Assembly (NCBI GenBank): GCA_001799675.1
Contig: MGTX01000024.1
Coordinates: 1-64,000, forward strand
DNA length: 64,000 nt
Source of the DNA: Elusimicrobia bacterium GWA2_66_18
GTDB taxonomy: Bacteria; Elusimicrobiota; Elusimicrobia; UBA1565; UBA9628
Direction of reading: 5' to 3'
The notes beneath the pieces are model-generated. The model saw nothing but the letters and a program-made list of their open reading frames with translations. It did no database searches and was not told the DNA's origin. The position numbers and the translations under genes were made by a program. Positions 7,640-16,148 of this stretch are shown piece by piece. How positions within the stretch are numbered: the first letter of the stretch is position 1; each line of letters opens with the position of its first letter.

Positions 7640-8280
7640 GCCAGGCAGAAGAACGCCCAAGGGAGAAGCTTGCCCGCCGGGGTCCCGAGGCCCTGAGCGA
7701 CGCCGAGCTCCTCGCGCTCCTCCTGCGCACGGGTTCGGTCGGCCGCTCGGCGGTGGAGGTGGCCGAGGGACTCCTGCGCGACCTGCCGGAAGGCGTCGGC
7801 GCAGGCTTCGAGAGCCTGCGCCGCGTGCGCGGCGTGGGCCCGGTTCGCGCGGCGGCCCTGGCCGCGGCGGCCGAGCTGGCGCGGCGCGCTCGCCCGGACC
7901 CGCGTCCGGTGGTGGACTCGGCGCGGACCGCGGCCGGGCTGGTGCCCGCCTCCGTGCGCGCGGCGCGCAAGGAGCACTTCCTGGTCTTCTGCCTTAACGC
8001 CCGGCGCCAGCTCGTGCACCAGGAGGTCGTTTCGGTCGGGACCATCTCCGCCAGCCTCGTGCACCCGCGCGAGGTCTTCTTCCCCGCCATCGCGCAAGCC
8101 GCCGCGGCCGTGGTCGCGGTCCACAACCACCCCTCGGGCGACCCCGCCCCCTCGGCCGAGGACCGGGAAGTCACGCGGCGTCTCCAGCGCGCCGGGGAGC
8201 TGCTCGGCATCCCCCTGGCCGACCACTTGGTCGTCTCCGACGGGGGGTGGTTTAGTTTCCGCGAGCAAGGACTGCTATAA
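7636..8280 (+). CDS. radC: RadC-family JAB1/MPN-like protein
   Basis: 214 residues from a TTG start that overlaps the previous stop (TTGA). Residues 1-70 form the helical N-terminal part (RPREKLARRGPEALSDAELLALLLRTG, seen as adjoining motifs), including a helix-hairpin-helix-like turn (LRRVRGVGPVRAAAL). The C-terminal JAB1/MPN-like metal site is intact: HNHPSGDPAPSAED near residue 162. This is the full RadC layout at the usual length. The family is widespread, and its exact molecular role is still unclear despite the old link to DNA repair. Confidence 0.92.
   Translation: MSQAEERPREKLARRGPEALSDAELLALLLRTGSVGRSAVEVAEGLLRDLPEGVGAGFESLRRVRGVGPVRAAALAAAAELARRARPDPRPVVDSARTAAGLVPASVRAARKEHFLVFCLNARRQLVHQEVVSVGTISASLVHPREVFFPAIAQAAAAVVAVHNHPSGDPAPSAEDREVTRRLQRAGELLGIPLADHLVVSDGGWFSFREQGLL
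8275..8280 (+). promoter_or_regulatory. Extended -10 promoter for the TPR lipoprotein gene
   Basis: TATAAT preceded by TGC (an extended -10). Its first bases are the radC stop codon. The next start (ATG 8301) is 20 bases on. The 17-base-spaced -35 position reads TAGTTT, which is weak. Confidence 0.45.
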
Positions 8281-8300
8281 TCGCGGCGGGAATTCCACCA

Positions 8301-9125
8301 ATGAGAAGGCTTGGAGTCGCGCTCCTGGCCGCGGCCTTGACCTCCGGCTGCGACACTTACCACTACCTCGCGGGCACCATCCACGAGGACGCGCGACGTC
8401 CGGCCCGGGCCCTGACGCACTACGAGGCCTTCCTCGCCCGCCGCCCCAAGGACCCGCGCTCCTGCGAGGTGCGCCTGCGCGCGGCCGAGCTTTATCGCCT
8501 GACCTTCGGGCGCTGCCAGGAGGCCCGGCGGCACTACGAGGCGGCCGCCCGGGATTTTCCCCGCATGACCGCCTGCTCGGAGCTGGCTCAGGCGGGTCTG
8601 CTCAAGTGTCCCGATTATTTCCCCCTCGACCGCGGCCGGACCTGGGTCTACGTCGACAGCGAGAGCCGAGGCAAGGCCATGCGTCTGGATTGGGAGGTGC
8701 GGCGTTCCTCGGGCGCCGCAGGCGGGGTCATCGTGAACTCCCTCTTCGCCGGCAACAAAAGGATAAAGGAAGGCGCCGAGTCTTATCTCAAGGAGGGCTG
8801 GGCGGTCTGGCGGGCCGACGGCCCCCACCGCGAGGCCATCCTGCGCTATCCGTATTCGGATGGACAGTCCTGGAAGGGAGTGCGCAGCGCGGGCAAGACG
8901 AAAACCGTCGTCGAATGGATGATCGTCTCCTCCTCCGAGTCGGTCAAAGTCGTCGCGGGCGCCTTCACGGCTTGCCTCAAGGTCCGCGAGCACGACCTGC
9001 GCTACCCGAAGACCTGGCGCTACGACTATTACTGCCCGGACGTGGGACGCGTCAAGACCACCGTCGGCGGACCGGGCTTCGAGAACCCGAACATCGAGTT
9101 GTTCCGGTTTGATAAAATGAATTGA
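8301..9125 (+). CDS. TPR-containing lipoprotein of unknown function
   Basis: 274 residues. The leader ends LTSGC at residue 17, a good lipobox. Residues 25-100 hold two TPR-like units (ARALTHYEAFLARRPKDP and CQEARRHYEAAARDFP). The rest is a beta-rich domain beginning FPLDRGRTWVYVDSE, a pattern seen in uncharacterised lipoproteins that carry a DUF3108-like or LolA-like domain. It probably sits at the outer membrane. Three bases at its end (AATTGA) precede the nuclease gene that follows directly. Confidence 0.6.
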   Translation: MRRLGVALLAAALTSGCDTYHYLAGTIHEDARRPARALTHYEAFLARRPKDPRSCEVRLRAAELYRLTFGRCQEARRHYEAAARDFPRMTACSELAQAGLLKCPDYFPLDRGRTWVYVDSESRGKAMRLDWEVRRSSGAAGGVIVNSLFAGNKRIKEGAESYLKEGWAVWRADGPHREAILRYPYSDGQSWKGVRSAGKTKTVVEWMIVSSSESVKVVAGAFTACLKVREHDLRYPKTWRYDYYCPDVGRVKTTVGGPGFENPNIELFRFDKMN

Positions 9126-10265
9126 ATGAAGCTCCCCCGGCCCCTTTCGCACTCCTCCATCACGCTCTACGGGGAATGCCCTCAGAAGTATAAGTTCCGC
9201 TACGTCGACGAGATCCCCGAGAAGCCGCGCCATTTCTTCTCCTACGGCCAGAGCGTCCACTCCGCGCTCGAGTTCTTCTACGGCGTGAAGACGCCCGTCC
9301 CCCCCACGCTCGAGGCGCTGCTCAATAAATACAAGGAGAACTGGGTCGCCAAGGGATACCGCGGCGAGTCCGAGGAGGCCGAGTATTTCGATCAGGGGAA
9401 GGCTCTTCTTAAGGAGTTCCACGGCAAGCACGCCAAGGACTTCAAGCTTCCTCTCCACGTCGAGTATGAGTTCGCTTTGGAAGTCGAGGGGGTGCCGGTG
9501 CGCGGTTTCATCGACCGCGTCGATCAACTTCCCGACGGGCGCCTGGTCGTGGTCGACTACAAGACCGGCAAGAAGCTGGCCATGAAGCGCATCGACACCG
9601 ACCCCCAACTCACCATGTACCAGATGGGCTGCGAAAGCCTTCTCGGCGCCGAAGTCGCCGAGTTGATCTTCTATCACCTCCCCTCGCTGAGGGAACACCG
9701 CGCTTTGCGGCGCTCCACCCCCTTAGTCGACGAGCTCCGCCGCCGCATCGTGGACACGGCCGAGGCCATCATGAAGGAGAAGTTCGATCCGAAGCCGGAT
9801 GAGATGATCTGCCGCTGGTGCGATTACAAGCTTCTCTGTCCGATCTTCAAGAGCCAATATGCCGATGTGCCGACGGCCCCCGCCAAGGCATCGGGCGAGC
9901 CGGAGTTGGCGGCGCTCGTGGACCAGTATGGAACGGCTCTGGCCAAGGCCGAAGCGGCCAAGGCCGAGGCGGCGCAGGCGGGCGCTCGACTCAGCTCGGC
10001 TCTCACCAAGAAAGGATATGTGCGCGCCTTCGGAGCGTGTTACGAAGCATCGCTGAGCACGGCGGTGAGATGGGAATTCCTCGACAAGAAGAAAGTTTTG
10101 GAGCATATCAAGAAGGCGGGTCTTTACGACACGGTCTTGGCGCCTTCGGCGCCTCTGGTGCATCAACTGCTCGACAACCCCACGACCGACGCGGCCCTGC
10201 GCGCGAGCCTTTCGGCGCTCGGTGAGCGTGTCGTAGCGCCGGAGTTGAAGATCAAACCGTTATGA
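9126..10265 (+). CDS. RecB/Cas4-like PD-(D/E)XK nuclease with iron-sulfur cysteines
   Basis: 379 residues. The start SHSSITLYGECPQKYKFRYV is the typical PDDEXK_1 opening with its first Cys. The catalytic core is GFIDRVDQL (Asp) and then VVVDYKTGKK (D-x-K). The last cysteine group is CRWCDYKLLCP at about residue 229. Together these make the AddB/Cas4-type 4Fe-4S nuclease fold. Residues 255-379 add a helical extension with an Ala/Glu/Lys-rich stretch. No cas genes are nearby, so repair or recombination is likelier than CRISPR adaptation. It abuts the lipoprotein gene upstream and overlaps the kinase gene downstream by 4 bases. Confidence 0.85.
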   Translation: MKLPRPLSHSSITLYGECPQKYKFRYVDEIPEKPRHFFSYGQSVHSALEFFYGVKTPVPPTLEALLNKYKENWVAKGYRGESEEAEYFDQGKALLKEFHGKHAKDFKLPLHVEYEFALEVEGVPVRGFIDRVDQLPDGRLVVVDYKTGKKLAMKRIDTDPQLTMYQMGCESLLGAEVAELIFYHLPSLREHRALRRSTPLVDELRRRIVDTAEAIMKEKFDPKPDEMICRWCDYKLLCPIFKSQYADVPTAPAKASGEPELAALVDQYGTALAKAEAAKAEAAQAGARLSSALTKKGYVRAFGACYEASLSTAVRWEFLDKKKVLEHIKKAGLYDTVLAPSAPLVHQLLDNPTTDAALRASLSALGERVVAPELKIKPL

Positions 10266-11740
10266 GAGCGAGAGAGGTCCTCCTGGCCCTGGACCAGGGG
10301 TCCTCTTCGTCGCGCGCGGTTCTCTTTGACCTCAAGGGGCGGGTGGTGGCGCTGGCCCAGCGTCCGGTGCGTACGCGTCGGCCGAGGGCGGGTTGGGTGG
10401 AGCACGACGCTTTGGAACTGGCCACGACTCTGGAGTCGGCGCTGGACGCGGCGCTGTCCAAGCTGGGGCCGAAGGACCGGGTGCTGGCGGCGGGACTGGC
10501 GGTCCAGCGCTCGACGATCGTGTTTTGCGAGCGGGATTCGTTCGCGCCGGCCGCGCCGGCGCCGAGCTGGATGGACGGGCGCGCGGCCGAGTTCGCGGCT
10601 GCGCTGCAAGAACGCCAGGGCGAGGTTCGCGGCCTGTCCGGTCTGTATGCGACTCCTTACTACTCGGCTCCCAAGATACGCTGGTTCCTGGACCACGACA
10701 AGAAAGTTCGGGCCTTGGCCGACGCGGGCCGTCTGCTCTGCGCGCCGGTCTCCACTTTCATCGCGGCTCGGCTGACGAAGGGTTCGGTCGTCGCGGCGGA
10801 CCCGACTTGCGCTCAGCGCACGCTTCTGATGAATCTAGACACGCAGGCTTGGGACGCGGGTCTCTTGGCTCTGTTCGGGCTCTGCGCGGAGTTGTTGCCG
10901 TCGATCCGACCTTCGGCCGGCGACTGGGGGATGATCTCTCGGCACGGGCGTCAGATCCCGCTCCTGGCGACGGTGGGCGATCAACAGTCGGCGGCTCTCG
11001 GTCTGGGGGCGTCGAAGGAGGGCGCGGCGATGGCCAATTTCGGCACCGGCGCCTTCCTTCTGCGTCACACGGGACCGACGCCGTCTCGTGCGCCCGGTCT
11101 TCTGGCTTCGGCTGCGGCGACGTTTGAGAGCCTGCGGGGCTATTACCTGGAGGGGACGGTTCATGCGGCGGGGACAGCCTTCGAATGGCTGCGGGACAAT
11201 CTGGGTCTTCTCAAAGACATGAAAGCCATCGACGCGGCGTTCAAAGCGTCTCGTCATCGGGTGCTGGTGCTGCCGGCGATCGGAGGTTTGGGGGCGCCGC
11301 GCTGGGACTATAAGACCAAGACGGCTTTTTTCGGGCTGGACTCGCAGACGACTTCACATGATCTGGTTCGGGGGACGGCCGAGGGATTATGCATGCTTCT
11401 GGCCGACGCGGCTGCGGTGATGACGGCTTCGGGTTTCCCGGTTATGCGGGTGAGTGTGGCTGGGGGATTATCCCGCTCGAACGCGATGATGGCGTTCCAG
11501 GCCGACGCGCTGGGAGCGGTTCTGGAACGGCGCGAGGAAGTGGAGGCGACGGCTCTGGGAGCGGCGATCCTGGCGGCCAAGGCGGCGGGGCTGGCCGAGC
11601 CGGAGAAGATGGCCGACGCGGGGGTGGAGAAGACTTTCATGCCGCGGTCATCCGAGACGGAAAGGGCCAAGAGGCGTTCGGAGTGGACGGCGTTCGTCGA
11701 GTCGACTCAGCGCCTGAGCCGCGAGACGAGCCTGTCGTAG
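10262..11740 (+). CDS. FGGY-family carbohydrate kinase, glycerol kinase-like
   Basis: 492 residues. The first ATP-site motif is ALDQGSSSSRAVLFDLKG and a later one is NFGTGAFLLRHTG; the FGGY signature region is VAGGLSRSNAMMAFQADALG. This layout and length match glycerol kinases and relatives, which phosphorylate a polyol or sugar with ATP. The substrate loop differs from classic GlpK: where GlpK has NQRET and WQDRR, this protein has VQRSTIVF and SWMDGRAAEF. The substrate is therefore uncertain, and I give no gene symbol. The gene tail overlaps the convergent HAD gene by 34 bases. Confidence 0.75.
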   Translation: MRAREVLLALDQGSSSSRAVLFDLKGRVVALAQRPVRTRRPRAGWVEHDALELATTLESALDAALSKLGPKDRVLAAGLAVQRSTIVFCERDSFAPAAPAPSWMDGRAAEFAAALQERQGEVRGLSGLYATPYYSAPKIRWFLDHDKKVRALADAGRLLCAPVSTFIAARLTKGSVVAADPTCAQRTLLMNLDTQAWDAGLLALFGLCAELLPSIRPSAGDWGMISRHGRQIPLLATVGDQQSAALGLGASKEGAAMANFGTGAFLLRHTGPTPSRAPGLLASAAATFESLRGYYLEGTVHAAGTAFEWLRDNLGLLKDMKAIDAAFKASRHRVLVLPAIGGLGAPRWDYKTKTAFFGLDSQTTSHDLVRGTAEGLCMLLADAAAVMTASGFPVMRVSVAGGLSRSNAMMAFQADALGAVLERREEVEATALGAAILAAKAAGLAEPEKMADAGVEKTFMPRSSETERAKRRSEWTAFVESTQRLSRETSLS

Positions 11741-12363
11741 TCGAGCCCCGCGAAACTCCCCAGCTCGAAATCCGCCGACGACAGATCCTGCCTTTCATTG
11801 TGCGCCGTCCGAAACCCCGCCGTTTTCAACCCCGCCCGCTTGGCCGCCAAGAGCCCCACCGATGAGTCCTCGATCGCCAGGCACTCCCCCGTCGGCAGTC
11901 CCAGCCGTGACGCCGCTTCCAGATAGATGTCCGGCAGAGGCTTCGTCTTGCCCCCCACGTCATCGGCCGACACCACCGCGTCGAGCAACGGCGACAGAGC
12001 GAAGCGCTCGATGACCAGCTTGATCCAGCGCTCCGGCGAGGACGAGGCGATCGCCGTCCGTATCCCCCGGTGCTTCAATCCCCGCGCCAGTTCCAGGAAG
12101 CCCTCCGCGCATTCGACCCGCTCCAGATACACCTTGCGCGCCACCTTATCCGAGCGGTCCAGGAACTCCACCTTGCCCATGGAGAGCCCGTGCTCGCGAA
12201 CCAGGAAGTAGTACACGTCCTCGACGCCCAGCCCCACGATCTTTTCGTGATGCTTCTCCCGCCAGGAAGGGGCCGCCGCCCGGAAGAACTCGTCTTCGAG
12301 CGCCTTCCATTGGGCCTCGCTGTCCACGATGACTCCGTCCATGTCGAAAACGACGGCTTTCAT
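11707..12363 (-). CDS. HAD-superfamily phosphatase (beta-phosphoglucomutase-like)
   Basis: 218 residues from the ATG at 12363, which overlaps the stop of the ABC transporter gene (ATGA). Motif I is FDMDGVIVDSE, motif II IASSSPE, motif III the Lys of GGKTKPLPDIY, and motif IV LAIEDSSVGLLAAKRAG. The cap sits between motifs I and II. This is the CbbY/GPH/beta-phosphoglucomutase subgroup, cytosolic hydrolases or mutases of small phosphate esters. The exact substrate cannot be read from sequence. Confidence 0.85.
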   Translation of the reverse strand: MKAVVFDMDGVIVDSEAQWKALEDEFFRAAAPSWREKHHEKIVGLGVEDVYYFLVREHGLSMGKVEFLDRSDKVARKVYLERVECAEGFLELARGLKHRGIRTAIASSSPERWIKLVIERFALSPLLDAVVSADDVGGKTKPLPDIYLEAASRLGLPTGECLAIEDSSVGLLAAKRAGLKTAGFRTAHNERQDLSSADFELGSFAGLDYDRLVSRLRR

Positions 12364-14108
12364 CAAGATTCCGGGACCTCGAGCTGCTGGTAGCGGTGCA
12401 AAGTCGCGTACACCCCGTTCTTGCCCAGCAGCTCCGCGTGAGAGCCGACTTCCTCGATGCGCCCGTGGCGCATGACCACGATGCGGTCGGCCTTCTGCAG
12501 CGTCGAGAGCCGGTGCGCGATCATGATGACCGTCCGTCCCGGGAAGAGCCGCTCCATCGCGGCCTGAACCGCGCGCTCGCTGCCCGCGTCGAGGTTCGAC
12601 GTCGCCTCGTCGAGCACCAGGAGCTTCGGGTCCTTGAGCACCGCGCGCGCGATGGCCAGGCGCTGGCGCTGCCCCCCCGAGAGGCGCGCTCCGCGGTCGC
12701 CGAGCGGCGTGTCCATGCCCTGGGCGAACTGCGCGACGAAATCCGAAGCGTCCGCGACCTTCAGGGACTCTTCGACTTCCAGGCGCGTCGCCCCCTCCCG
12801 CCCGACGGCCACGTTGCCGAAGACGGTATCGTTGAAGAGTATGGTCTCCTGGCTTACGAGGCCCACCTTCTCGCGCAGGTCGTGAGAGGACATATCCCTG
12901 AGGTCGACGCCGTCGATGGAGATCCGCCCTTCCACCGGGTCGAAAAGGCGCAGGAGAAGATGGACCAAGGTCGTCTTTCCGGAGCCGGACGGGCCGGCGA
13001 GGGCGACGACTTCGCCCGGTTTGATGGTCAGGGACGCGTCTTTGAGAGCCCACGCCTCGCGTCCGGGGTAGCGGAATGAGACGCGCTCGAAGACGACGCC
13101 CTGGGAGAGTTTGGGGAAGTGGCGCGGGTTGGCGGGCTCGACCACGGTCGGCTTCTCGTCGAGGATGGAGAAAATACGGTCGGCCGAGGCCAGGGCGAGC
13201 TGCAACGTCGCATTCATCTGCGCGAGGTTCTTGATGGGGCCGTAGGCCGTGAAGAAGCAACCGAGGAAGACGGCGAACTCCCCGGGCTTCATCGCCCCCG
13301 CTCCGATGGCCCGGCCGCCCAGCCAAATGATGGCCGCGATGACCATGCTTCCCAGGAACTCCATGAGCGGCCCCGAGAGCGCGGTGGCGCGGAAGTAGCG
13401 CATCATCTGGTGGAAGAACTCATCGTTCTCTTTGCGGAACTTCGAGATCGAGCCCTTCTCGTAGTTGAAGGACTTGACTACGAGCATGCCCTGCAGGCTC
13501 TCCTGGAAGCGGTGGTAAATCTCCCCCATCACTTCCTGGCCGCGCCGCCCCGAGGCCCTCAGCTTGCGGCCCAGGACGCCGAGCACGCCCGCCGCCATGG
13601 GGATGGAGAGGAGGGCCACCAGGGCGAACTTCGCGTTGGTCATCAGCATCACGACGAGCATGACGATGATGGTCATGGAGTCGCGGATGACGTAGAGCGG
13701 CACGAACTGCAGTCCCGATTGGAGGGCCGTCATGTCGTTGGTGAGCTTCGAGAGGACCTCGCCGCCCTTGCTCTTCCAGAAAAAGTCCATGGACAGGGCG
13801 TGCAGATGCGTGAAGAGGTCATCGCGGATTTCCTGCGTGATGCGCTGGCCGAGCCAGCTCATCAGGTAGCTCTGGGTGTACTGGAAGATGAGCTTGAAGA
13901 AGAACACCAGCGGGATGAGAAGCGCCACCCTCGCCAGCTCCCCGGGTTCGGCGGAGGCGAAGAGACTGTTGGTGATGGGTCCCAGGACCTTGACCATGGC
14001 GCCGTTCAAGGCCGCCACCCCCGTCATGACGGCGCAGGCCTGCAGGAACCGCCCCCGATGGGGCTTGAGGTAGGGCAGGAGTCGGCGCAGCGAGGCGCCG
14101 GTGGTCAC
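12363..14108 (-). CDS. MsbA-like ABC exporter (fused membrane and ATPase domains)
   Basis: 581 residues. Six transmembrane helices span about residues 20-310. The ATPase domain follows with Walker A (GPSGSGKTTLV), the Q-loop (LVSQETILFND), the signature LSGGQRQRLAIARA, Walker B (LLVLDEATSNLD) and the H-loop (MIAHRLST). The half-transporter size and order match MsbA and other lipid or drug exporters that work as dimers in the inner membrane. It overlaps the aminotransferase gene upstream and the HAD gene downstream by four bases each, so aminotransferase, exporter and phosphatase form an operon. Lipid A flipping is the likeliest role, but this is inferred. Confidence 0.85.
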   Translation of the reverse strand: MTTGASLRRLLPYLKPHRGRFLQACAVMTGVAALNGAMVKVLGPITNSLFASAEPGELARVALLIPLVFFFKLIFQYTQSYLMSWLGQRITQEIRDDLFTHLHALSMDFFWKSKGGEVLSKLTNDMTALQSGLQFVPLYVIRDSMTIIVMLVVMLMTNAKFALVALLSIPMAAGVLGVLGRKLRASGRRGQEVMGEIYHRFQESLQGMLVVKSFNYEKGSISKFRKENDEFFHQMMRYFRATALSGPLMEFLGSMVIAAIIWLGGRAIGAGAMKPGEFAVFLGCFFTAYGPIKNLAQMNATLQLALASADRIFSILDEKPTVVEPANPRHFPKLSQGVVFERVSFRYPGREAWALKDASLTIKPGEVVALAGPSGSGKTTLVHLLLRLFDPVEGRISIDGVDLRDMSSHDLREKVGLVSQETILFNDTVFGNVAVGREGATRLEVEESLKVADASDFVAQFAQGMDTPLGDRGARLSGGQRQRLAIARAVLKDPKLLVLDEATSNLDAGSERAVQAAMERLFPGRTVIMIAHRLSTLQKADRIVVMRHGRIEEVGSHAELLGKNGVYATLHRYQQLEVPES

Positions 14109-15289
14109 TTCGCGACCGCTTCGGCGAGCTTGGGCAGGGCCTGCTTCATCGCCGCCAGCGCGGCCTCGATGTTCTCGACCGAGTTGGCATAGGAGAAGCG
14201 GAGATAGCCTTCCCCGTGAGAGCCGAACGACGTGCCGGGCAGGCAGGCGACGCCGGCTTCGCTCAGGAGCGCGTCGGCGAGGGCCTTGGACTTCATGCCC
14301 GTGCCCTTGATGCTGGGGAAGACGTAGAACGCGGCTTTCGGGGTCCTGCAGGTTACGCCCGGCAGGGAGTTCAATCCTTTCACGATCACGTCCCGTCGGC
14401 GCTTGAACTCAGCCACCATCTTGTCGACGCAGTCCTGCGGGCCGTTCAAGGCTTCGATGGCGGCCATCTGAGAGAAGGACGCGGTGCAGGAATGATCGTT
14501 GGTGGAGAGCTTGGCCATGGCGTCGATGAGCCACCTGGGGCCCACGCCGTAGCCCAGGCGCCAGCCGGTCATGGCCCAGGTTTTGGAGAAGCCGTCGAGC
14601 AGGATGGTTCGCTCCTTCATCCCCGGCAGAGAGAGCAGGGAGAGGTGGCTGCCTTCATAGACGATGCGCGAGTAGATTTCATCGGAAAGGAGCATCGCGT
14701 TCGGGAACTTCGCCAGGGCCTTGGCCACGCGCTCCATGGTGGAGGCGGACATGACGCCGCCCGTCGGGTTGGCGGGCGAGTTGACAATGACGAGTTTCGT
14801 TTTCGGCGTGAGCAGGCGCTCGAACTCCGCCGGGTCGAAGTCGAAGTCGTTTTCTTCCCTGATCGGCAGAGGGACGGCTTTGCCTCCCACGTAGTTGATC
14901 ATGGATTCGTAGATCGGGAAGCCGGGGTTGGGGTAGATGATTTCGTCGCCCGGGTCGACGAGGGCCATGATGGAGAAGAAGAGGATGGGCTTGCCGCCGG
15001 GGACGATGAGGGTCTCCTCGGGGGCGACGGGGACGGCGCGCGTCTTGGAGACGTATTCGGCGACGGCCTTGCGTGCCTCGGGGAGCCCGGCCGAGGGCCC
15101 GTAATGCGTGTAGCCCCGGTCGAGGGCCTTCTTGGCGGCTTCGCGGATGTTCGCGGGGGTGTCGAAGTCGGGTTCGCCGATCTCGAGGTGGACGATCTTG
15201 CGGCCCTGGGCCTCCAGGGCGCGGGCGCGGGCGAGGACCTCGAAGGCGGTTTCGGTTCCCAGGCGGGAATAGCTTTGGGCGAGTTTCAT
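14105..15289 (-). CDS. PLP-dependent aminotransferase, aspartate aminotransferase type
   Basis: 394 residues. Class I/II fold: substrate-binding IGEPDFDTP, PLP contacts NSPANPTGGV and LLSDEIYSRIVYEG, and the Schiff-base lysine in LDGFSKTWAMTGWRLGY. The C-terminal FRFSYANS-type motif (here LRFSYANSVENIEAAL) carries the Arg that binds the carboxylate. This fits the AspC subgroup Ib, which moves amino groups between amino acids and 2-oxoacids in the cytosol. A TAGAAT box lies six bases before the start codon. It is first in a three-gene operon with the ABC exporter and HAD genes. Confidence 0.9.
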   Translation of the reverse strand: MKLAQSYSRLGTETAFEVLARARALEAQGRKIVHLEIGEPDFDTPANIREAAKKALDRGYTHYGPSAGLPEARKAVAEYVSKTRAVPVAPEETLIVPGGKPILFFSIMALVDPGDEIIYPNPGFPIYESMINYVGGKAVPLPIREENDFDFDPAEFERLLTPKTKLVIVNSPANPTGGVMSASTMERVAKALAKFPNAMLLSDEIYSRIVYEGSHLSLLSLPGMKERTILLDGFSKTWAMTGWRLGYGVGPRWLIDAMAKLSTNDHSCTASFSQMAAIEALNGPQDCVDKMVAEFKRRRDVIVKGLNSLPGVTCRTPKAAFYVFPSIKGTGMKSKALADALLSEAGVACLPGTSFGSHGEGYLRFSYANSVENIEAALAAMKQALPKLAEAVAK

Positions 15290-15295
15290 GAGTTG

Positions 15296-15301
15296 ATTCT
15301 A
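15296..15301 (-). promoter_or_regulatory. -10 box of the aminotransferase operon (leaderless start)
   Basis: TAGAAT on the minus strand, then CAACTC, then ATG 15289. The 6-base gap places the transcription start at the ATG. The divergent hydratase gene starts 26 bases further on, so the two promoters overlap. Confidence 0.55.
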
Positions 15302-15326
15302 ACTAAAAATTTGTTGAATAGTCCGT

Positions 15327-16112
15327 ATGAACGCCGATTGGGAAGTGTTGGTCGAGAAGGACGGTCCGCTCGGGATCGCGACGCTTTCGCGTCCAAAGGC
15401 GTTGAATGCCTTGTCCATGTCCTTGATGAAGTCGTTGCTCGAGGTTCTGGAGGGATTCGACGCGGACCCCGCCATCCGCGTGATGCTCGTGGCGGGTTCC
15501 GAGCGGGTTTTCGCGGCCGGGGCGGACATCGGCGAGATGAAGGATCTGGGCGATGAGACGGCGGCCGAAGCCGCCATGGCGGAGCATTTGGCCCGCTGGG
15601 ACCGGATCGCCCGTCTCAGGAAACCGGTCGTCGCCGCGGTGTCCGGCTTCGCCCTGGGCGGGGGCTGCGAACTGGCCCTGGCCTGCGATTTCATCGTGGC
15701 GTCCGAGACCGCTCAGTTCGGCCAGCCCGAGGTCCTCATCGGCGTCATCCCGGGCGCGGGCGCGACCCAACGGCTGACCAAGGCCGTGGGCCAGGCCCTG
15801 GCCATGGACCTGTGCCTCACGGGCCGGCGTCTGAACGCGCGCGAGGCCCTTGCCGCGGGGCTCGTGTCGCGCGTCTTCGCGCCCGAGATTCTTCTTGAGG
15901 AGGCGAAGAAGCTCGCCCGGCTCATCGCCGCGACGGCGCCCCTCGCCGTTCAAGCCGCCAAGCGCTCCGTGCGCGGCGCTCTTGATTGCGACACGGAGGC
16001 AGGCCTGCGAGCCGAGAGGAAGGCGTTCTACCGTCTCTTCGGCACGACGGACCAGAAGGAAGGCATGCGCGCCTTCGTCGAGAAGCGGGCCCCGGTGTTC
16101 AAAGGAGAATGA
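15327..16112 (+). CDS. Enoyl-CoA hydratase/isomerase family protein
   Basis: 261 residues. Crotonase fold: the oxyanion-hole regions are AAGADIGEMKDL and ALGGGCELALACDF, and one catalytic Glu lies in FGQPEVLIGVIPGAGATQRL, where the family also expects a Glu (the first is in the GGGCE segment). Length and spacing match short-chain enoyl-CoA hydratases, which hydrate trans-2-enoyl-CoA in beta-oxidation or fermentative routes. No other fatty-acid genes are nearby. It is transcribed divergently from the aminotransferase gene and converges on the HAD gene at 16149. Confidence 0.88.
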   Translation: MNADWEVLVEKDGPLGIATLSRPKALNALSMSLMKSLLEVLEGFDADPAIRVMLVAGSERVFAAGADIGEMKDLGDETAAEAAMAEHLARWDRIARLRKPVVAAVSGFALGGGCELALACDFIVASETAQFGQPEVLIGVIPGAGATQRLTKAVGQALAMDLCLTGRRLNAREALAAGLVSRVFAPEILLEEAKKLARLIAATAPLAVQAAKRSVRGALDCDTEAGLRAERKAFYRLFGTTDQKEGMRAFVEKRAPVFKGE

Positions 16113-16148
16113 CGCCATGAGCTGTTGCCGGGTCCAGGCGCGGTTTCT

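Noticed and set aside
7566-9698. A 710-codon minus-strand frame opposite radC, the lipoprotein and the nuclease gene
   Set aside because: It lies antisense to three genes with clear motifs, is Arg- and Gly-rich with no domain, and is a product of high GC content.
9126-10265. Cas4 and a CRISPR locus
   Set aside because: The protein shares the RecB/Cas4 nuclease core, but no cas gene or repeat-spacer array exists in the window.
12364-13326. Extended frame upstream of the HAD gene start
   Set aside because: It runs antiparallel to nothing but out of frame inside the ABC exporter, and the HAD fold begins exactly at ATG 12363.
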